Shown here: positions 1-9,853 of the stretch, in pieces | Position numbering within the stretch: the first letter of the stretch is position 1 | Layout of the letters: the number at the start of each line of letters is the position of its first letter | Assembly (NCBI GenBank): GCA_035268685.1 | Contig: DATFKK010000043.1 | Location: forward strand, 1-37,240 | Origin: Candidatus Krumholzibacteriia bacterium | GTDB lineage: Bacteria > Krumholzibacteriota > Krumholzibacteriia > JAJRXK01 | Direction: 5' to 3' | Length of the DNA: 37,240 nucleotides | Notes under the pieces: model-generated | What the model saw: the letters and a program-made list of their open reading frames with translations, nothing else | Database searches by the model: none | What the model was told of the DNA's origin: nothing | Made by a program: the position numbers and the translations under genes

Positions 1-1992
1 CGCCTCGAGCCGATCGACCACCGCAGAGTGCAGCGCGCGCTCCGCTTCGTCGGTGAAGGCGCCGGGGTCGAAGGCGGCACCGGCCGCGGTCCCCCCGGTA
101 CTCCGCCAGCGCTCCCATCGGATCGCGGCCGTCTCCCGCAGCGCGGCCGCGCGGGCCGGCCCCTCGAGCGCTTCCTCGGCGAGTCGGTCTTCCTTCACCA
201 GGATGTTCCGGCACCGCTTCGCTCCGTCGAGCAGACGTCCGAAGGCCTCCGACTCCCTGAGGCCCGCGAGGGCACGCGCCGCGCGGACGTTCTCGACCGG
301 GTCGAGGTCGGAGACCGAGAGCACTCCACGCACGATCTCGGCCGGCAGGTCCGACAGCACGGTCTCGAGGCGTCCCCAGAAGAGGTCGACGACGATCCGC
401 GCGGCTTCGTCTCGGCCCACCTCGCGCTCGGGATGGGCCGACAGAGCGCGGTCGCTCCACTCCTCCACCCGCAGGTTCCAGCCCCGGTCCTGAAGGATCC
501 GGATCACGGCGAGAGCCTGCCGCCGCAGGGCGTAGGGATCCTGTCCACCCGTCGGCGCGAAGCCGGCGAGGACGCAGCCAGCGATGCTGTCGAGGCGGTC
601 GGCCACGGCGATCAGGGTCCCGATCGGTCCCTCGGGCAGGCGATCGGTCGCCGAGCGCGGGAACAGGTGCTCGCGGATGGCGTCGGCGACCTCGACGGGC
701 TCGTCGGCCTCGAGCGCGTAGTACCGCCCGATCGTCCCCTGCAGCCGGGTGAACTCCTTGCCGTCGCGGATCATCTCGGTGGCGAGGTCGGTCTTGCACA
801 GACGGGCGCCACGACGCAGCAGTTCGGCGTCGACGTCCACGCCGATCTCGGCGGCCAGGTCCACCGCCAGGCGGGACACACGCTCGCACTTGTCGCGGAT
901 GCTCCCGAAACCCTCCAGCCAGACGACGCGTCCCAGGCGATCGACCTTGTCGTCGCTGCTCAGGGCCCGGTCCTCGTTCCAGTAGAACAGGGCGTCGTCG
1001 AGCCGCGCGCGCAGCACGCGCTCGTTGCCCTCGGCCACGTTGTCGAGTCCGCGATCGCCGCCGTCGCGGAAGGTGATGAAGTTCGGCAGCAGGGATCCGT
1101 CCTCGCGCTCCACGCTGAAGTAGCGCTGGTGGCTGCGCATGGCGGTCACGATCACCTCGGGCGGCAACTGCTCGACGCGCTCGGTCTGGATCGAGCCCAG
1201 GACGGCTGTGGGGTGCTCGACGAGATGCGTGACCTCGTCGAGCAGGTCCTCGGCCTCGTGCAGGCGTCCCCCGGCTTCGGCGGCCACGCGCCGGGCCTCG
1301 GTGTCGATCGTCGACCGACGCACCCGCGGATCCACGATCACACCGGCGGTCTCGAGCGCTCGCTCGTACACACCGGGCTCGTCGAGCTCCACCGGATCGG
1401 GGGCGAGGGTCCGATGTCCGCGACTCACGCGATCGGCCTCCAGGTGGGCCAGCCGCAACGGTACGACCTCGCTCCCCAACAGACACACCAACCAACGGAT
1501 CGGCCGTGCGTAGCGCAGTTCGTCGCCCGGGATCCAGCGCATGGTCTTGGGGAAGCCGAGCTGCACGAGCTCGCGCAGGTCCAGCTGTTCGAGCAGGAGA
1601 TCGCGGGTGCGCGCTCCCCCGGTGGTGACCTCTGCCGCGATCCGCTCGCCCTTGTCGGTGTCGACGCGTTGCAGCTCGCTCGGATCGATCCCCGCACTGC
1701 GCGCGAAACCGATCGCGGCCTTGGTGGGGTTGCCGTCGGCGTCGAAGGCGGCTCGGACCGGAGGACCGGTTCGCGTCTCGGTGCGGCGCGGCTGCTCCAG
1801 CTCGACGCCGTGCACACGCACGGTGAGTCGCCGCGGCGTGGCGAAGGTGGCCGTGCGGTCGCGTTCGAAGTCGAGACCGTGATCGGTCAGGAAGGACTCG
1901 AGACGACGACGCAGTTCGTCCAGAGCGGGGCCGACGTATCCCGCGGGCAGCTCCTCGCTGCCGATCTCGAGCAGCAGATCAGCCCTGGCCAT
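1..1992 (-). CDS. glyS: Glycine--tRNA ligase beta subunit (3' end outside window)
   Basis: Beta subunit of the bacterial heterotetrameric glycyl-tRNA synthetase, which charges tRNA-Gly in the cytoplasm together with GlyQ. The frame is open for 664 codons from the ATG at 1992 to the window edge with no stop, so the C-terminal end (DALR-type anticodon-binding part) is cut off; the family is usually near 690 residues. The N-terminus reads [20 protein letters not shown], and the SEELP block is the usual start of GlyS. Further family-like blocks are 'KTMRW' and 'DKLDRL'-type segments through the middle. The start lies inside the end of glyQ (14-base overlap), so the two subunits are translationally coupled and made in equal amounts. 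It is the most distal gene seen in the phoH operon. Confidence 0.95.
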   Translation of the reverse strand, partial: MARADLLLEIGSEELPAGYVGPALDELRRRLESFLTDHGLDFERDRTATFATPRRLTVRVHGVELEQPRRTETRTGPPVRAAFDADGNPTKAAIGFARSAGIDPSELQRVDTDKGERIAAEVTTGGARTRDLLLEQLDLRELVQLGFPKTMRWIPGDELRYARPIRWLVCLLGSEVVPLRLAHLEADRVSRGHRTLAPDPVELDEPGVYERALETAGVIVDPRVRRSTIDTEARRVAAEAGGRLHEAEDLLDEVTHLVEHPTAVLGSIQTERVEQLPPEVIVTAMRSHQRYFSVEREDGSLLPNFITFRDGGDRGLDNVAEGNERVLRARLDDALFYWNEDRALSSDDKVDRLGRVVWLEGFGSIRDKCERVSRLAVDLAAEIGVDVDAELLRRGARLCKTDLATEMIRDGKEFTRLQGTIGRYYALEADEPVEVADAIREHLFPRSATDRLPEGPIGTLIAVADRLDSIAGCVLAGFAPTGGQDPYALRRQALAVIRILQDRGWNLRVEEWSDRALSAHPEREVGRDEAARIVVDLFWGRLETVLSDLPAEIVRGVLSVSDLDPVENVRAARALAGLRESEAFGRLLDGAKRCRNILVKEDRLAEEALEGPARAAALRETAAIRWERWRSTGGTAAGAAFDPGAFTDEAERALHSAVVDRLEA

Positions 1993-2878
1993 GTCCCGCC
2001 CCCTCCGTCGCCTCGCGCAGGAGCGGGAATCCCATCTCCTCGCGCTTCTGGTGATAGGCCCTGGCCGCCATGCGTGCGAGTCGACGCACGCGGCCGATGT
2101 ATCCGGTGCGCTCGGTCACGCTGATCGCCCCGCGCGCCTCGAGCACGTTGAAGAGATGGCTGCACTTGCAGACGGCGTCGTAGCCCGGGAAGACCAGGCC
2201 GTCGCGCAGGAGCGACTCGGCCTCGCGCTCGCGTTCCTCGAACCAGCGGAAGTACAGGTCGGTGTCGGCGGCCTTGAAGTTGAACTCGCTGAACTCGCGC
2301 TCGAACTGACCGTTGACCTCGCCCCAGGTGTAGCCACCGCCCCAGTCCAGGTCCATGACGTGGTCGCAGCGCTGGAGGAACATGGCCAGCCGCAGCAGTC
2401 CGTAGGTCAGCTCGCAGCTCACGACCTCGAGCTCCAGACCCCCGGCCTGCTGGAAGTAGGTGAACTGCGTCACCTCCATGCCGTCGAGCCACACCTCCCA
2501 GCCCAGACCCGCGGCCCCGAGCGTGGGCGATTCCCAGTCGTCCTCGACGAAGCGGATGTCGTGGTCGGCCGGATCGAAACCGATCGCGCGCAGCGACTCC
2601 AGGTAGAGGTCCTGAACCCTCTCGGGGGCCGGCTTCAGCAGGACCTGGTACTGCAGGAACTGGTGCACCCGGTTGGGGTTCTCGCCGTAGCGGCCGTCCT
2701 TGGGACGCTTGCTCGGCTCCACGTACGCGACCTTCCAGGGCTCGGGACCGAGACAGCGCAGGAAGGTGTTCGGATTGAAGGTCCCCGCCCCGACCTCGGA
2801 GTTGTAGGGCTGGGTGACCACGCAGCCATGGTCCATCCAGAATCCCTGGAGGCGATGGATCATCTCCTGGTAGTTCAT
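1979..2878 (-). CDS. glyQ: Glycine--tRNA ligase alpha subunit
   Basis: Catalytic alpha subunit of heterotetrameric GlyRS, 299 residues, which is normal for the family. The protein starts [20 protein letters not shown] and contains '[19 protein letters not shown]', '[19 protein letters not shown]' and '[19 protein letters not shown]', all hallmarks of GlyQ. The ATG start overlaps the recO stop (ATGA), and the stop lies inside glyS. The C-terminal 35 residues are charged and end in a Gly/His-rich tail. The alpha2-beta2 form of GlyRS is typical of bacteria and uses tRNA-Gly only. Function is assigned by motif recognition and by the adjacent glyS. Confidence 0.97.
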   Translation of the reverse strand: MNYQEMIHRLQGFWMDHGCVVTQPYNSEVGAGTFNPNTFLRCLGPEPWKVAYVEPSKRPKDGRYGENPNRVHQFLQYQVLLKPAPERVQDLYLESLRAIGFDPADHDIRFVEDDWESPTLGAAGLGWEVWLDGMEVTQFTYFQQAGGLELEVVSCELTYGLLRLAMFLQRCDHVMDLDWGGGYTWGEVNGQFEREFSEFNFKAADTDLYFRWFEEREREAESLLRDGLVFPGYDAVCKCSHLFNVLEARGAISVTERTGYIGRVRRLARMAARAYHQKREEMGFPLLREATEGAGHGQG

Positions 2879-3660
2879 GGTCGCTCGCTCGCCGCCGCGC
2901 GCTCCGGGGTCATCCAGTAGAGGGATGTCGGGAGGCGGTAGTGGGACAGGTGGAAGGTCATGTGTTCGTGCAGGAGCCGACCGACGTCGCGCTTCTGCGT
3001 GGCGTCGAGTTCCGGCACCGTACCGGGTTCGTCGAAGTCCGCCGCGACCACCGCGCGCAGACCGTCCAGGGCTGCCGCCTCGATCCACCGACCGCCACTC
3101 GCCGCGCAACCGGCACAGACGATCGCGCCCTCGGCCACGCGGAACTGGGCGCGGTCGACGTCGCGGAGATCGACACCGCAGTCGGCGCACTCGTGGGGAT
3201 CCAGACCGAGGCCCGCGGCCGCGAGCCACTGCACCTCGAAGGCGAAGAACAGCGCGGGCATCCGGACGTCGCCGCTCGCGTGCCACGCCTCGAGGAATCC
3301 GTTCACCAGCGTGTCGAACTCCTCGACGGTCTCACGCTCGGGGAGCAGACGGTCGGTGAGTTCCAGCGCGGCGAACAGGTGGGAGAGCTTAGAGAGCGTC
3401 CCGCCCCCCGTCAAGGCGGCCCGGCGCAGTCCCGCCTCCTTCAGGGTCCACAGCTCGCGGTCGTGGTGCGGATAGAAGACCAGATCGAGTTCGTTGCCCG
3501 GTTCGAGCAGGGGACCGAGGCGCGAACCGATCTTCCGGCTGCCCTTGGCCACCAGCTTGACGCGCCCGTATCCGGTGCTGAGCACACTGACGATCCGGCT
3601 GGTGTCACCGAGCGAGATGTTGCGCAGCACCACGCCGCGATCGCGGGTCGGCCCGGCCAT
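2875..3660 (-). CDS. recO: DNA repair protein RecO
   Basis: Recombination mediator that helps load RecA on SSB-coated DNA with RecR/RecF; 261 residues. The N-terminus '[32 protein letters not shown]' is the OB-fold opening typical of RecO. A zinc finger is visible as C158-x2-C161 and C182-x2-C185. Start at the ATG of MAGPTRDRG, 13 bases after the mgtE stop. The stop overlaps the glyQ start by 4 bases. The link between recO and glyQS is seen in several bacterial phyla, so the context is ordinary. Confidence 0.93.
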   Translation of the reverse strand: MAGPTRDRGVVLRNISLGDTSRIVSVLSTGYGRVKLVAKGSRKIGSRLGPLLEPGNELDLVFYPHHDRELWTLKEAGLRRAALTGGGTLSKLSHLFAALELTDRLLPERETVEEFDTLVNGFLEAWHASGDVRMPALFFAFEVQWLAAAGLGLDPHECADCGVDLRDVDRAQFRVAEGAIVCAGCAASGGRWIEAAALDGLRAVVAADFDEPGTVPELDATQKRDVGRLLHEHMTFHLSHYRLPTSLYWMTPERAAASERP

Positions 3661-3673
3661 GGATGCCTCTCCC

Positions 3674-5035
3674 CTATCCGCCCTGCAGCAGCGAGTGCGC
3701 GATCCACAGGTAGGCCATCAGACCGAGCACGTCGTTCGTCGTGGTGATGAAGGGCCCGGTGGCGAGCGTGGGGTCGACGTCGATCCGCGCGCACAACAGC
3801 GGCACCAGGCTGCCCACCATGGCCGACATGACCACGACCGTCATCAACGACACCCCGATGATCACACCCACCGTGGGATCCTGCTTCCACAGCGTCAGGA
3901 CGCCCACCATCAGCCCGCCCAGGACCGCACCGAGCAGAAGACTCACTCCCAGCTCGCGTGCGAGGTGACGTCCGGCACGGATACGGTCGAACTCGTGGGT
4001 GACCAGTGCGCGGATCATGATGCTGCTCGTCTGGATCCCGGTGTTCCCACCGGTGGCCATGACCATGGGAATGAAGAAGGTGAGGATCACACGAGCGCGC
4101 AGGCTCTCCTCGAAACCGCTCATGATCAGCGCGGCGAAGAGCTGGCCCACGAGTCCGAGCATGAGCCAGGGCAGGCGCGCACGGCTGATCCGCCACACGG
4201 AGGTCTCGCCGAATTCCTCGGCGCTCGACCCCGCCAGACGGGCGACGTCCTCGGTGGCCTCCTCGGTGAGGACGTCCATGGCGTCGTCCACGGTCACGCG
4301 CCCCACCAGGCGGTGGCCGGCGTCGACGATCGGCAGCGACAACAGGTCGTGCCACAGGAAGAGGTTGGCCACCTCCTCCTGGTCGTCGCTCACGTGTGCG
4401 ACCAGGGGGTCGGGCTCCATGACCTCGTGCAGGGGCTTCTCGGTCGGACTGAGCATCAACTTCAACAGCCCCACCTGCCCGACCAACCGGCCCGCCTCGT
4501 CCACCACGAAGCAGAAGTGCATGGACGCGAGTTCCTCGTCGGGAAGTTTGCGCACGAGGTGCTGCACCGTGCCGACGGACTGGTCGCGACGGGCGGCCAG
4601 GTACTCCTTGGCCATGACGCCGCCGGCGGTGTCCTCGGGATAGCGGAGCAGCTCCTGCAACTCGACTGCATCCTGGTGATCGACCTCGCGCAGGAGTTGG
4701 ATCAACCGGTCCTGGTCGTCGGTGTCCATGTACCCCACGAGATCGGCCGCGTCGTCCGACGGCAGGGTGTCGAGCATGCCGACGATCTCGTCGTCCTGCA
4801 GGATCTCGAGCACCTCGACCAGGCTGCGATCGTCGATCTCGGCCAGGACCTCGGCCGCGCGTTCGGCCGGCATGGCGCGCACCAGGGCGATGCGCTCGTC
4901 GCCTTCGAGCGAGCGGAAGAGGTCGGCGACGTCGCTCGGAGTCACCTCTTCGAGGCGCTCGACCGCCTTGCGGGGGTCGTCGCGCTCGAGATCCGATCGT
5001 ACGGCCTCGTACAGAACGATGAGATCGTCGGTCAA
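3674..5035 (-). CDS. mgtE: MgtE-type magnesium transporter
   Basis: Inner-membrane Mg2+ channel of 453 residues with the standard layout: alpha-helical MgtE_N domain (about 20-130), CBS pair (about 140-255), connecting helix, then five membrane helices (about 285-450). The conserved membrane motifs are present: GGNTG at 329-333 and DPTLATGPFITTTNDVLG at 421-438, whose Asp (D435) corresponds to the pore Asp of the family. In characterised members the cytosolic N and CBS domains bind Mg2+ and close the pore, so regulation is expected to be allosteric. The start is TTG (MTDDLIVLYEA), chosen because a GGGGGA ribosome site lies about 5 bases upstream and no in-frame ATG fits. It sits 61 bases after the DUF502 gene. 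Confidence 0.93.
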   Translation of the reverse strand: MTDDLIVLYEAVRSDLERDDPRKAVERLEEVTPSDVADLFRSLEGDERIALVRAMPAERAAEVLAEIDDRSLVEVLEILQDDEIVGMLDTLPSDDAADLVGYMDTDDQDRLIQLLREVDHQDAVELQELLRYPEDTAGGVMAKEYLAARRDQSVGTVQHLVRKLPDEELASMHFCFVVDEAGRLVGQVGLLKLMLSPTEKPLHEVMEPDPLVAHVSDDQEEVANLFLWHDLLSLPIVDAGHRLVGRVTVDDAMDVLTEEATEDVARLAGSSAEEFGETSVWRISRARLPWLMLGLVGQLFAALIMSGFEESLRARVILTFFIPMVMATGGNTGIQTSSIMIRALVTHEFDRIRAGRHLARELGVSLLLGAVLGGLMVGVLTLWKQDPTVGVIIGVSLMTVVVMSAMVGSLVPLLCARIDVDPTLATGPFITTTNDVLGLMAYLWIAHSLLQGG

Positions 5036-5096
5036 CGCGGTCCCCCGTCGGAAGGGCGCCGGGTAGGAGCGGTCCCGCCGTCCGGGGCCGTGCGGA

Positions 5097-5753
5097 TCAC
5101 ACGCGGCGCAGGCGCGTGAGCGCTTCGTCGATCGAGTCGCGTCCCGCCGTCGAGACCACCGAGCCGCCCGATACGATCAGCTTCAGTCCCTCTTCCACCG
5201 TCATCGGCAGCGGGACCAGGTCGGCGCGCGGCACCAGCAGGAAGTACCCACTGGTCGGGTTCGGGCTCGTCGGAAGGAACACGTGATAGTAGTCGTTCTG
5301 CAGCTCCGCGTCCTCGGCCGGCTCGAGCGTGACGAAGCCGATCGAGTAGGTGCCCCGGCGCGGGTACTCGAAGAGCACCACGCGGCGGAAGGCACGCCCC
5401 TTGTCGCTGAAGACGACGCCGGCGATCTCCTTGCTGGCCCCGTAGACCCCCTTGATCCAGGGGATCCGGTTGATCAGCCGGTCGAGATTGCCGAAGAAGG
5501 TCCGGCCGAGCAGGTTGTTGGCGAAGAAGCCCACCAGCACGACCACGATGATCGAGGCCACGACCCCGATCCCGGTGATTCCCTCCTCCGGCAGATTGCG
5601 CGCGATGGCCGGGATCTGCAAGAGCAGGGGACGGGCGAAATCGTCGATGGAGCGGAACAACCAGTAGAAGACCCACCCCGTCACCCCGAGGGGAGCCAGG
5701 ACGAGCAGTCCGGTGAGGAAGGCCCGCCGGAAGGTCGGCATCTCGAACTTCAT
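5097..5753 (-). CDS. DUF502 family membrane protein
   Basis: Protein of 218 residues with two N-terminal membrane helices (about 11-31 and 57-80) and a soluble C-terminal domain. Family-typical blocks are 'RIPWIKGVYGASKEI' and 'PTSPNPTSGYFLLVP', which identify DUF502; its biochemical role is not established. The ATG start overlaps the stop of the CorC-like gene (ATGA), so it is translationally coupled to a CBS/CorC protein and followed by mgtE. That grouping suggests an envelope or ion-homeostasis role, but this is inference from context only. Confidence 0.85.
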   Translation of the reverse strand: MKFEMPTFRRAFLTGLLVLAPLGVTGWVFYWLFRSIDDFARPLLLQIPAIARNLPEEGITGIGVVASIIVVVLVGFFANNLLGRTFFGNLDRLINRIPWIKGVYGASKEIAGVVFSDKGRAFRRVVLFEYPRRGTYSIGFVTLEPAEDAELQNDYYHVFLPTSPNPTSGYFLLVPRADLVPLPMTVEEGLKLIVSGGSVVSTAGRDSIDEALTRLRRV

Positions 5754-7066
5754 TCCCGCGTCTCCGCCGTCGTCATCGTATCGCCGTTGGCCGGCGACAG
5801 GGGTCGGGGCGACCGCAGCGTGACCTGGCGGATCCGCTGGCGCTCGACCCGATCGATGGTGAAGCGCAGCTCGCCGTGCTCGACCATGTCACCCCGCACC
5901 GGGACCCTGCCGCACAACTGGTACAACAGACCTCCGAGCGTGTCGCTCTCGTCGGCCGGCAGATCGAGTCCGAGCAGTGCGTTCAGGTCGTCGATGTCCA
6001 CACGCGGATCGATCACGACCACGCGCGGGTCGACCATGCGCACCAGCTCCCCCTCCTGGTCGAACTCGTCGCGGATCTCACCCACGATCTCCTCGAGGAT
6101 GTCCTCGAGCGTGACGATGCCGGCCGTCCCACCGTACTCGTCCACCACCACCGCGAGGTGGATCCTCCCTTCACGGAACTCGACCAGGGCCTCGTCGATC
6201 GGCTTGCTCTCGGGAAGGAAGTGCACAGGACGCAGGAGTTCGCGCAGCGTGGCCTGTTCTCCGCGGACCGATGCCGCCAGGAGGTCCTTGGTGTGCAGAA
6301 CGCCCAGGATGCGGTCGGGGTTCTCCTCGTAGACGGGCAGCCGCGTGAAGCTGGCACCGGCCGCGAAGCGCAGTGCCTCCTCGAAGCTGGTCCGGACGTC
6401 GAGCGAGACCATGTCGATCCGGGGGACCATGATCTCGCGGATCTCGGTCTCGGACAGTTCGAAGACCGAGCGCGCCCATGCCACCTCGTCGCGTTCCATG
6501 TGGGCCGACGCCTCTTCGTCGGCCAGGAGACCCCGGATCTCCGAGCCGCTCAGGGGCGGCGAGAAGTCCAGGGTCCAGATCGCCGGCACCACGCGATCCA
6601 TGACCGACTCGAGCGCGAGCGTGAGCGGTCGCAGGACCAGGTACAGCGGCCAGACGAAGGCTCGCACACCGATCAGGTAACCGAGCGGCCGGGCCAGGGC
6701 CAGGGCCTTGAGGGCCACCGATCCCAGGAAGAGCAGGGTGAAATAGGCGAACCAAGCCAGGATCCAGGTCCACGTCGCCGGCGTGGTGTCGGGGGCCCGG
6801 ACCAGGGCCGGGACCTCGGCGGCGGCGAAGGACGCAGCGGCGAGGTAGGCCACGGTGAGCGACAGCAGCACCGACCGTGCGCGGTCCAGTAGACCTTCCG
6901 CGGGCAGAGGTGCCTCGTCGCCTCCGATCAGCCCGCTGCGTTTCATGCGCTGGACCGTGGTGAGCGCGGTGATCGCACCGGCGATCACCAACGCGATCAG
7001 CAGGGCGCCCGCGAGGCGCAGGGAGATCCCCAGGAGCAGGGAACTCGAAGGGTCGCCTTCGTTCAC
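5750..7066 (-). CDS. CNNM/CorC (HlyC) family CBS-domain membrane protein
   Basis: Protein of 438 residues: N-terminal membrane region with helices near 10-35, 66-85, 100-122 and 130-155 (DUF21/CNNM part), CBS pair (about 210-335, with 'REIMVPRIDMVSLD' and 'VVVDEYGGTAGIVTLEDILEEIVGEI'), then a CorC_HlyC domain (about 345-420). The 'VPRxDM' and 'DEYGGTAGIVTLED' blocks are diagnostic. Members act in Mg2+/Co2+ efflux or homeostasis, not haemolysis. The start is GTG, overlapping the ybeY stop (GTGA). A position directly after ybeY and close to mgtE fits a shared Mg2+-handling theme. Confidence 0.9.
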   Translation of the reverse strand: MNEGDPSSSLLLGISLRLAGALLIALVIAGAITALTTVQRMKRSGLIGGDEAPLPAEGLLDRARSVLLSLTVAYLAAASFAAAEVPALVRAPDTTPATWTWILAWFAYFTLLFLGSVALKALALARPLGYLIGVRAFVWPLYLVLRPLTLALESVMDRVVPAIWTLDFSPPLSGSEIRGLLADEEASAHMERDEVAWARSVFELSETEIREIMVPRIDMVSLDVRTSFEEALRFAAGASFTRLPVYEENPDRILGVLHTKDLLAASVRGEQATLRELLRPVHFLPESKPIDEALVEFREGRIHLAVVVDEYGGTAGIVTLEDILEEIVGEIRDEFDQEGELVRMVDPRVVVIDPRVDIDDLNALLGLDLPADESDTLGGLLYQLCGRVPVRGDMVEHGELRFTIDRVERQRIRQVTLRSPRPLSPANGDTMTTAETRE

Positions 7067-7614
7067 GACCGCGCACCTCCCGTCTCCTCCGACGGCCGGT
7101 TCCCGGCGAGGGCGAAGCCGGCGGTCTCCATGAGTTCGCGTTCCGCGGCTCGCATGCTCGCACCTCCGGCTTCGTCGTGGTGGTCGTGGCCGAGCACGTG
7201 GAGCACTCCGTGGGCGAGCATGAAGGCGATCTCGGCGTCCAGGTCACCGGTGTGTCGCGCACCACGGCCCACGACCGTCTCGACGCTCACCAGCACTTGA
7301 CCGGCGAGGGGCGGCTCGCCGTCGGGAACGGGCTCCTCGAGGTAGTCCTCGATCGGGATCTCACCGCGGCGCAGCTCCTCGGCACGTTCCTCGTGCCCCT
7401 CGTCGAGATAGGAGAACGACAGGACATCGGTCGCCCGGTCGAGACCGCGGTACTCGCGATTGTGTTCGCGTAGCGTGTCGTCGTCGGTCAGTACCACCTG
7501 CAGAACGACCGACGACGAGGCGACCGACGACAGCAAGGACTCCACGCGTGCAACCCACTCAGGGGTTGGACGCCACGGGAGCTGCACCTCGTCGAGAACG
7601 AGATCGAGCTTCAC
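7063..7614 (-). CDS. ybeY: Endoribonuclease YbeY
   Basis: Single-strand-specific metallo-RNase involved in 16S rRNA 3' maturation and ribosome quality control. 183 residues, with the signature H135-G-V-L-H139-V-L-G-H-D-H145 that holds the zinc. The GTG start (MKLDLVLDEVQLPW) was chosen because it matches the family's short N-terminal strand and has AGGAG about 5 bases upstream. This makes the gene overlap the end of pgpH by 56 bases, more than at other junctions here; a later start would lose the first strand. The pgpH-ybeY-corC order is a common bacterial arrangement. Confidence 0.93.
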   Translation of the reverse strand: MKLDLVLDEVQLPWRPTPEWVARVESLLSSVASSSVVLQVVLTDDDTLREHNREYRGLDRATDVLSFSYLDEGHEERAEELRRGEIPIEDYLEEPVPDGEPPLAGQVLVSVETVVGRGARHTGDLDAEIAFMLAHGVLHVLGHDHHDEAGGASMRAAERELMETAGFALAGNRPSEETGGARS

Positions 7615-9853
7615 GGCTCTCCTGTTCCTTCTTCTCTTCGTGTTCGCGCTGCCCCGGATAGGCCACGCGCTGGTGATGGATGCCGACGAGGATGGGGATG
7701 AACGCATTGCGCACGCCGGCCAGCTCACTCACGGTCAGCCCGCACTCGTCGAGCTCGCCCTCGGCCAGCTTCTGGTCGAAGATCTTGCGCACCATCTCGC
7801 GCACGCGGCTCGCCGTCGGCCGGCGCAGCGACCGGACCGAGGCCTCGCACCCGTCGGCCAGCATGAGGATCGCCGTCTCGCGCGTCTGCGGCTTCGGTCC
7901 CGGGTACCGGAAGTCGTCGACCTTGATCGCGCCACCGTCCTCGCGCTCGAGCGCCTTCTTGTAGAAGAACTGCATGACGCTGGTCCCGTGGTGCTCGGGA
8001 ATGAAGGCCAGCACCGACGGCGGCAGACCCCACTGACGACCGAGTTCGATCCCTTCCTTCACGTGGCTGGCGATCACCAGCGCGCTCATCTGCGGCGTGA
8101 GTTCGTCGTGGAGGTTCTCCGGCCCCTGGTTCTCGGCGAAGTACCGCGGCTTGAGCATCTTCCCGATGTCGTGGAAGTTCGCCCCCACCCGCGTCAAGAG
8201 ACTGTTGGCCCCGATGGCGCGTGCCCCTGCCTCGGCCAGCGTCCCCACCACCTGGCTGTGGTGGAAGGTCCCGGGCGACTCCAGGGACATGCGGCGCAAC
8301 AGCGGATGATTCAGGTCGCTCAGCTCGAGCAGCGTGAGCTCGGTGGTGACACCGAACGAGGCCTCGAGCAGGGGGAGCAGGAAGAGCGTGAGCGCAGTGC
8401 AGACCGCCGCCGAGGCCACGGCCAGACCCGCGTTCTGCAGCACGGTGGTCGCCGTGGCCGCCCCACTGAACTCGACGGCCGCCACCACCACGATCGCGGT
8501 CGCGGCCACGGCTCCGAGAGCCCGGTAGAACTGGTTGCGGTTGCGCACACGCCGCAGCATTCGCACCGACACCACGCCGATCGCCGCCCAGGCCAGCATC
8601 ATGGGGCCGGCGTGCTCGGGCACGATCGCCAGCATGAGCACACCCGCGGCGATCACCCGGTACGCCGTCGCCTCTCCGAAGACGATCACCGAGAGCATGG
8701 CCAGCAGGGCGACCGGCACGATCACCGGCCCACCCCACTCCGGTCTCGCGAGCGTGAGCGCACTCAACGCCAGGAACATGGCCCACAGCACGTGCAGCAG
8801 CAGGTAACGATTGGTCTGCCCGACCAGCATCGGATCGGCCTGTCGCACCAGCCGCACCGCACCGAACAGGACCAACAGCAGCAGTAGCGCACGTCCGCCG
8901 CGGATCTTCTGGTCGAGTGTACGGTCCTGGCGGCGTTGCTCGTCGAAGCGCTCCTGCTCCATGGCCTCGATCACGTCGAGATGCTCGCGCTCGATCCGCA
9001 TGCCCCGGTCGACGATGCGCTCGTTGCGCGCGAAGGTCCGCTCGACGGGCACGGCGTCCTGCGCCGCGATCCGCATCCGTTGCGTGCGTGCTTCGTCGAA
9101 GTCGAGGTTCGGCAGGAGGAAGTAGGTCCCCAGATCGACGGCGGCCTCGAGTTCGGAGCGGTCGGGGAGTTCGTCCCGCAGGGCCTCGAGCAGTTCGTCC
9201 TCGAAACGGTAACCCAGGAAGAGTCTCCGGGCGGGAACGAGGACTTCTTCCTCGGAGCCCGGCTCGGCGATGCGGACGAACTCGTAGGTCCCCCGCGGGA
9301 AGACGTCGACCACCCCCGCGTCGAGCTGGGAGGCCAGCACGGTGTCGAGGGCCGCGCGCACGCGGTCCAGACGCTCGGCGTCGAGGACGACCCGCAAGGT
9401 GGTCGCCCGCAGCCCGGGGTGCAGCTGCTGGAGTTCGGCCACCCGCTCGCCCCTGGGGACCGAGTCGACCGCGGCCAGCGAGGCCGCTCGATCGAAGAAG
9501 TTCCGCAGACTCAGTTCGGTCCGGCGACGCGCGTCGGGGTCCCGGCGGTACACCGGCTCGACCTTCTGTTCGGCCTCGCGCCGCAGGCGCTCCAGCTCCG
9601 CCGCCGATCTCGGCGCGCTGAACTCGAAGGGAGCCCGGATGTCCTGCTCGGCGATCTCGCCCACGTCGATCCGTACCCGTTCCACCACGTGGTGTGGGGG
9701 GAACAGGGCCTGGTGCAGGAGCACCATGCCCAGCGCCGGTAGCACCAGCACGAGGCGCCGACGCCAGAGCGCGGCCCGGGTCTTCGGCCGTCGGGCCGGA
9801 TCGAGGGTCACCGTCGGGTCACGGCGTGGAGCTCGGAATCGCGCGAAGCGCAT
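7559..9853 (-). CDS. pgpH: PgpH-like membrane HD phosphohydrolase (7TM-7TMR_HDED)
   Basis: Membrane protein of 764 residues with a first helix (about 33-50), a large extracytoplasmic HDED domain (about 55-335), a bundle of about seven helices (about 340-540), and a cytoplasmic HD domain. The HD pair is H561-D562 in 'VGANFHDIGKM', preceded by 'HHSQVVGTLAEAGAR' and followed by 'ASHVKEGIELGRQWGLP' and 'IPEHHGT', so the metal ligands look intact. Characterised members of this architecture hydrolyse the second messenger c-di-AMP. No diadenylate cyclase (cdaA) is in the window, although the YbbR gene, often next to cdaA, is. The ATG overlaps the phoH stop by one base (TGATG). The tail is Arg/Ser-rich and encoded within the ybeY overlap. 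Confidence 0.92.
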   Translation of the reverse strand: MRFARFRAPRRDPTVTLDPARRPKTRAALWRRRLVLVLPALGMVLLHQALFPPHHVVERVRIDVGEIAEQDIRAPFEFSAPRSAAELERLRREAEQKVEPVYRRDPDARRRTELSLRNFFDRAASLAAVDSVPRGERVAELQQLHPGLRATTLRVVLDAERLDRVRAALDTVLASQLDAGVVDVFPRGTYEFVRIAEPGSEEEVLVPARRLFLGYRFEDELLEALRDELPDRSELEAAVDLGTYFLLPNLDFDEARTQRMRIAAQDAVPVERTFARNERIVDRGMRIEREHLDVIEAMEQERFDEQRRQDRTLDQKIRGGRALLLLLVLFGAVRLVRQADPMLVGQTNRYLLLHVLWAMFLALSALTLARPEWGGPVIVPVALLAMLSVIVFGEATAYRVIAAGVLMLAIVPEHAGPMMLAWAAIGVVSVRMLRRVRNRNQFYRALGAVAATAIVVVAAVEFSGAATATTVLQNAGLAVASAAVCTALTLFLLPLLEASFGVTTELTLLELSDLNHPLLRRMSLESPGTFHHSQVVGTLAEAGARAIGANSLLTRVGANFHDIGKMLKPRYFAENQGPENLHDELTPQMSALVIASHVKEGIELGRQWGLPPSVLAFIPEHHGTSVMQFFYKKALEREDGGAIKVDDFRYPGPKPQTRETAILMLADGCEASVRSLRRPTASRVREMVRKIFDQKLAEGELDECGLTVSELAGVRNAFIPILVGIHHQRVAYPGQREHEEKKEQESREARSRSRRGAAPVASNP

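Noticed and set aside
28-2124. Long + strand open frame across glyS/glyQ
   Set aside because: It is antisense to two clearly recognised genes; long antisense frames are common at this GC content.
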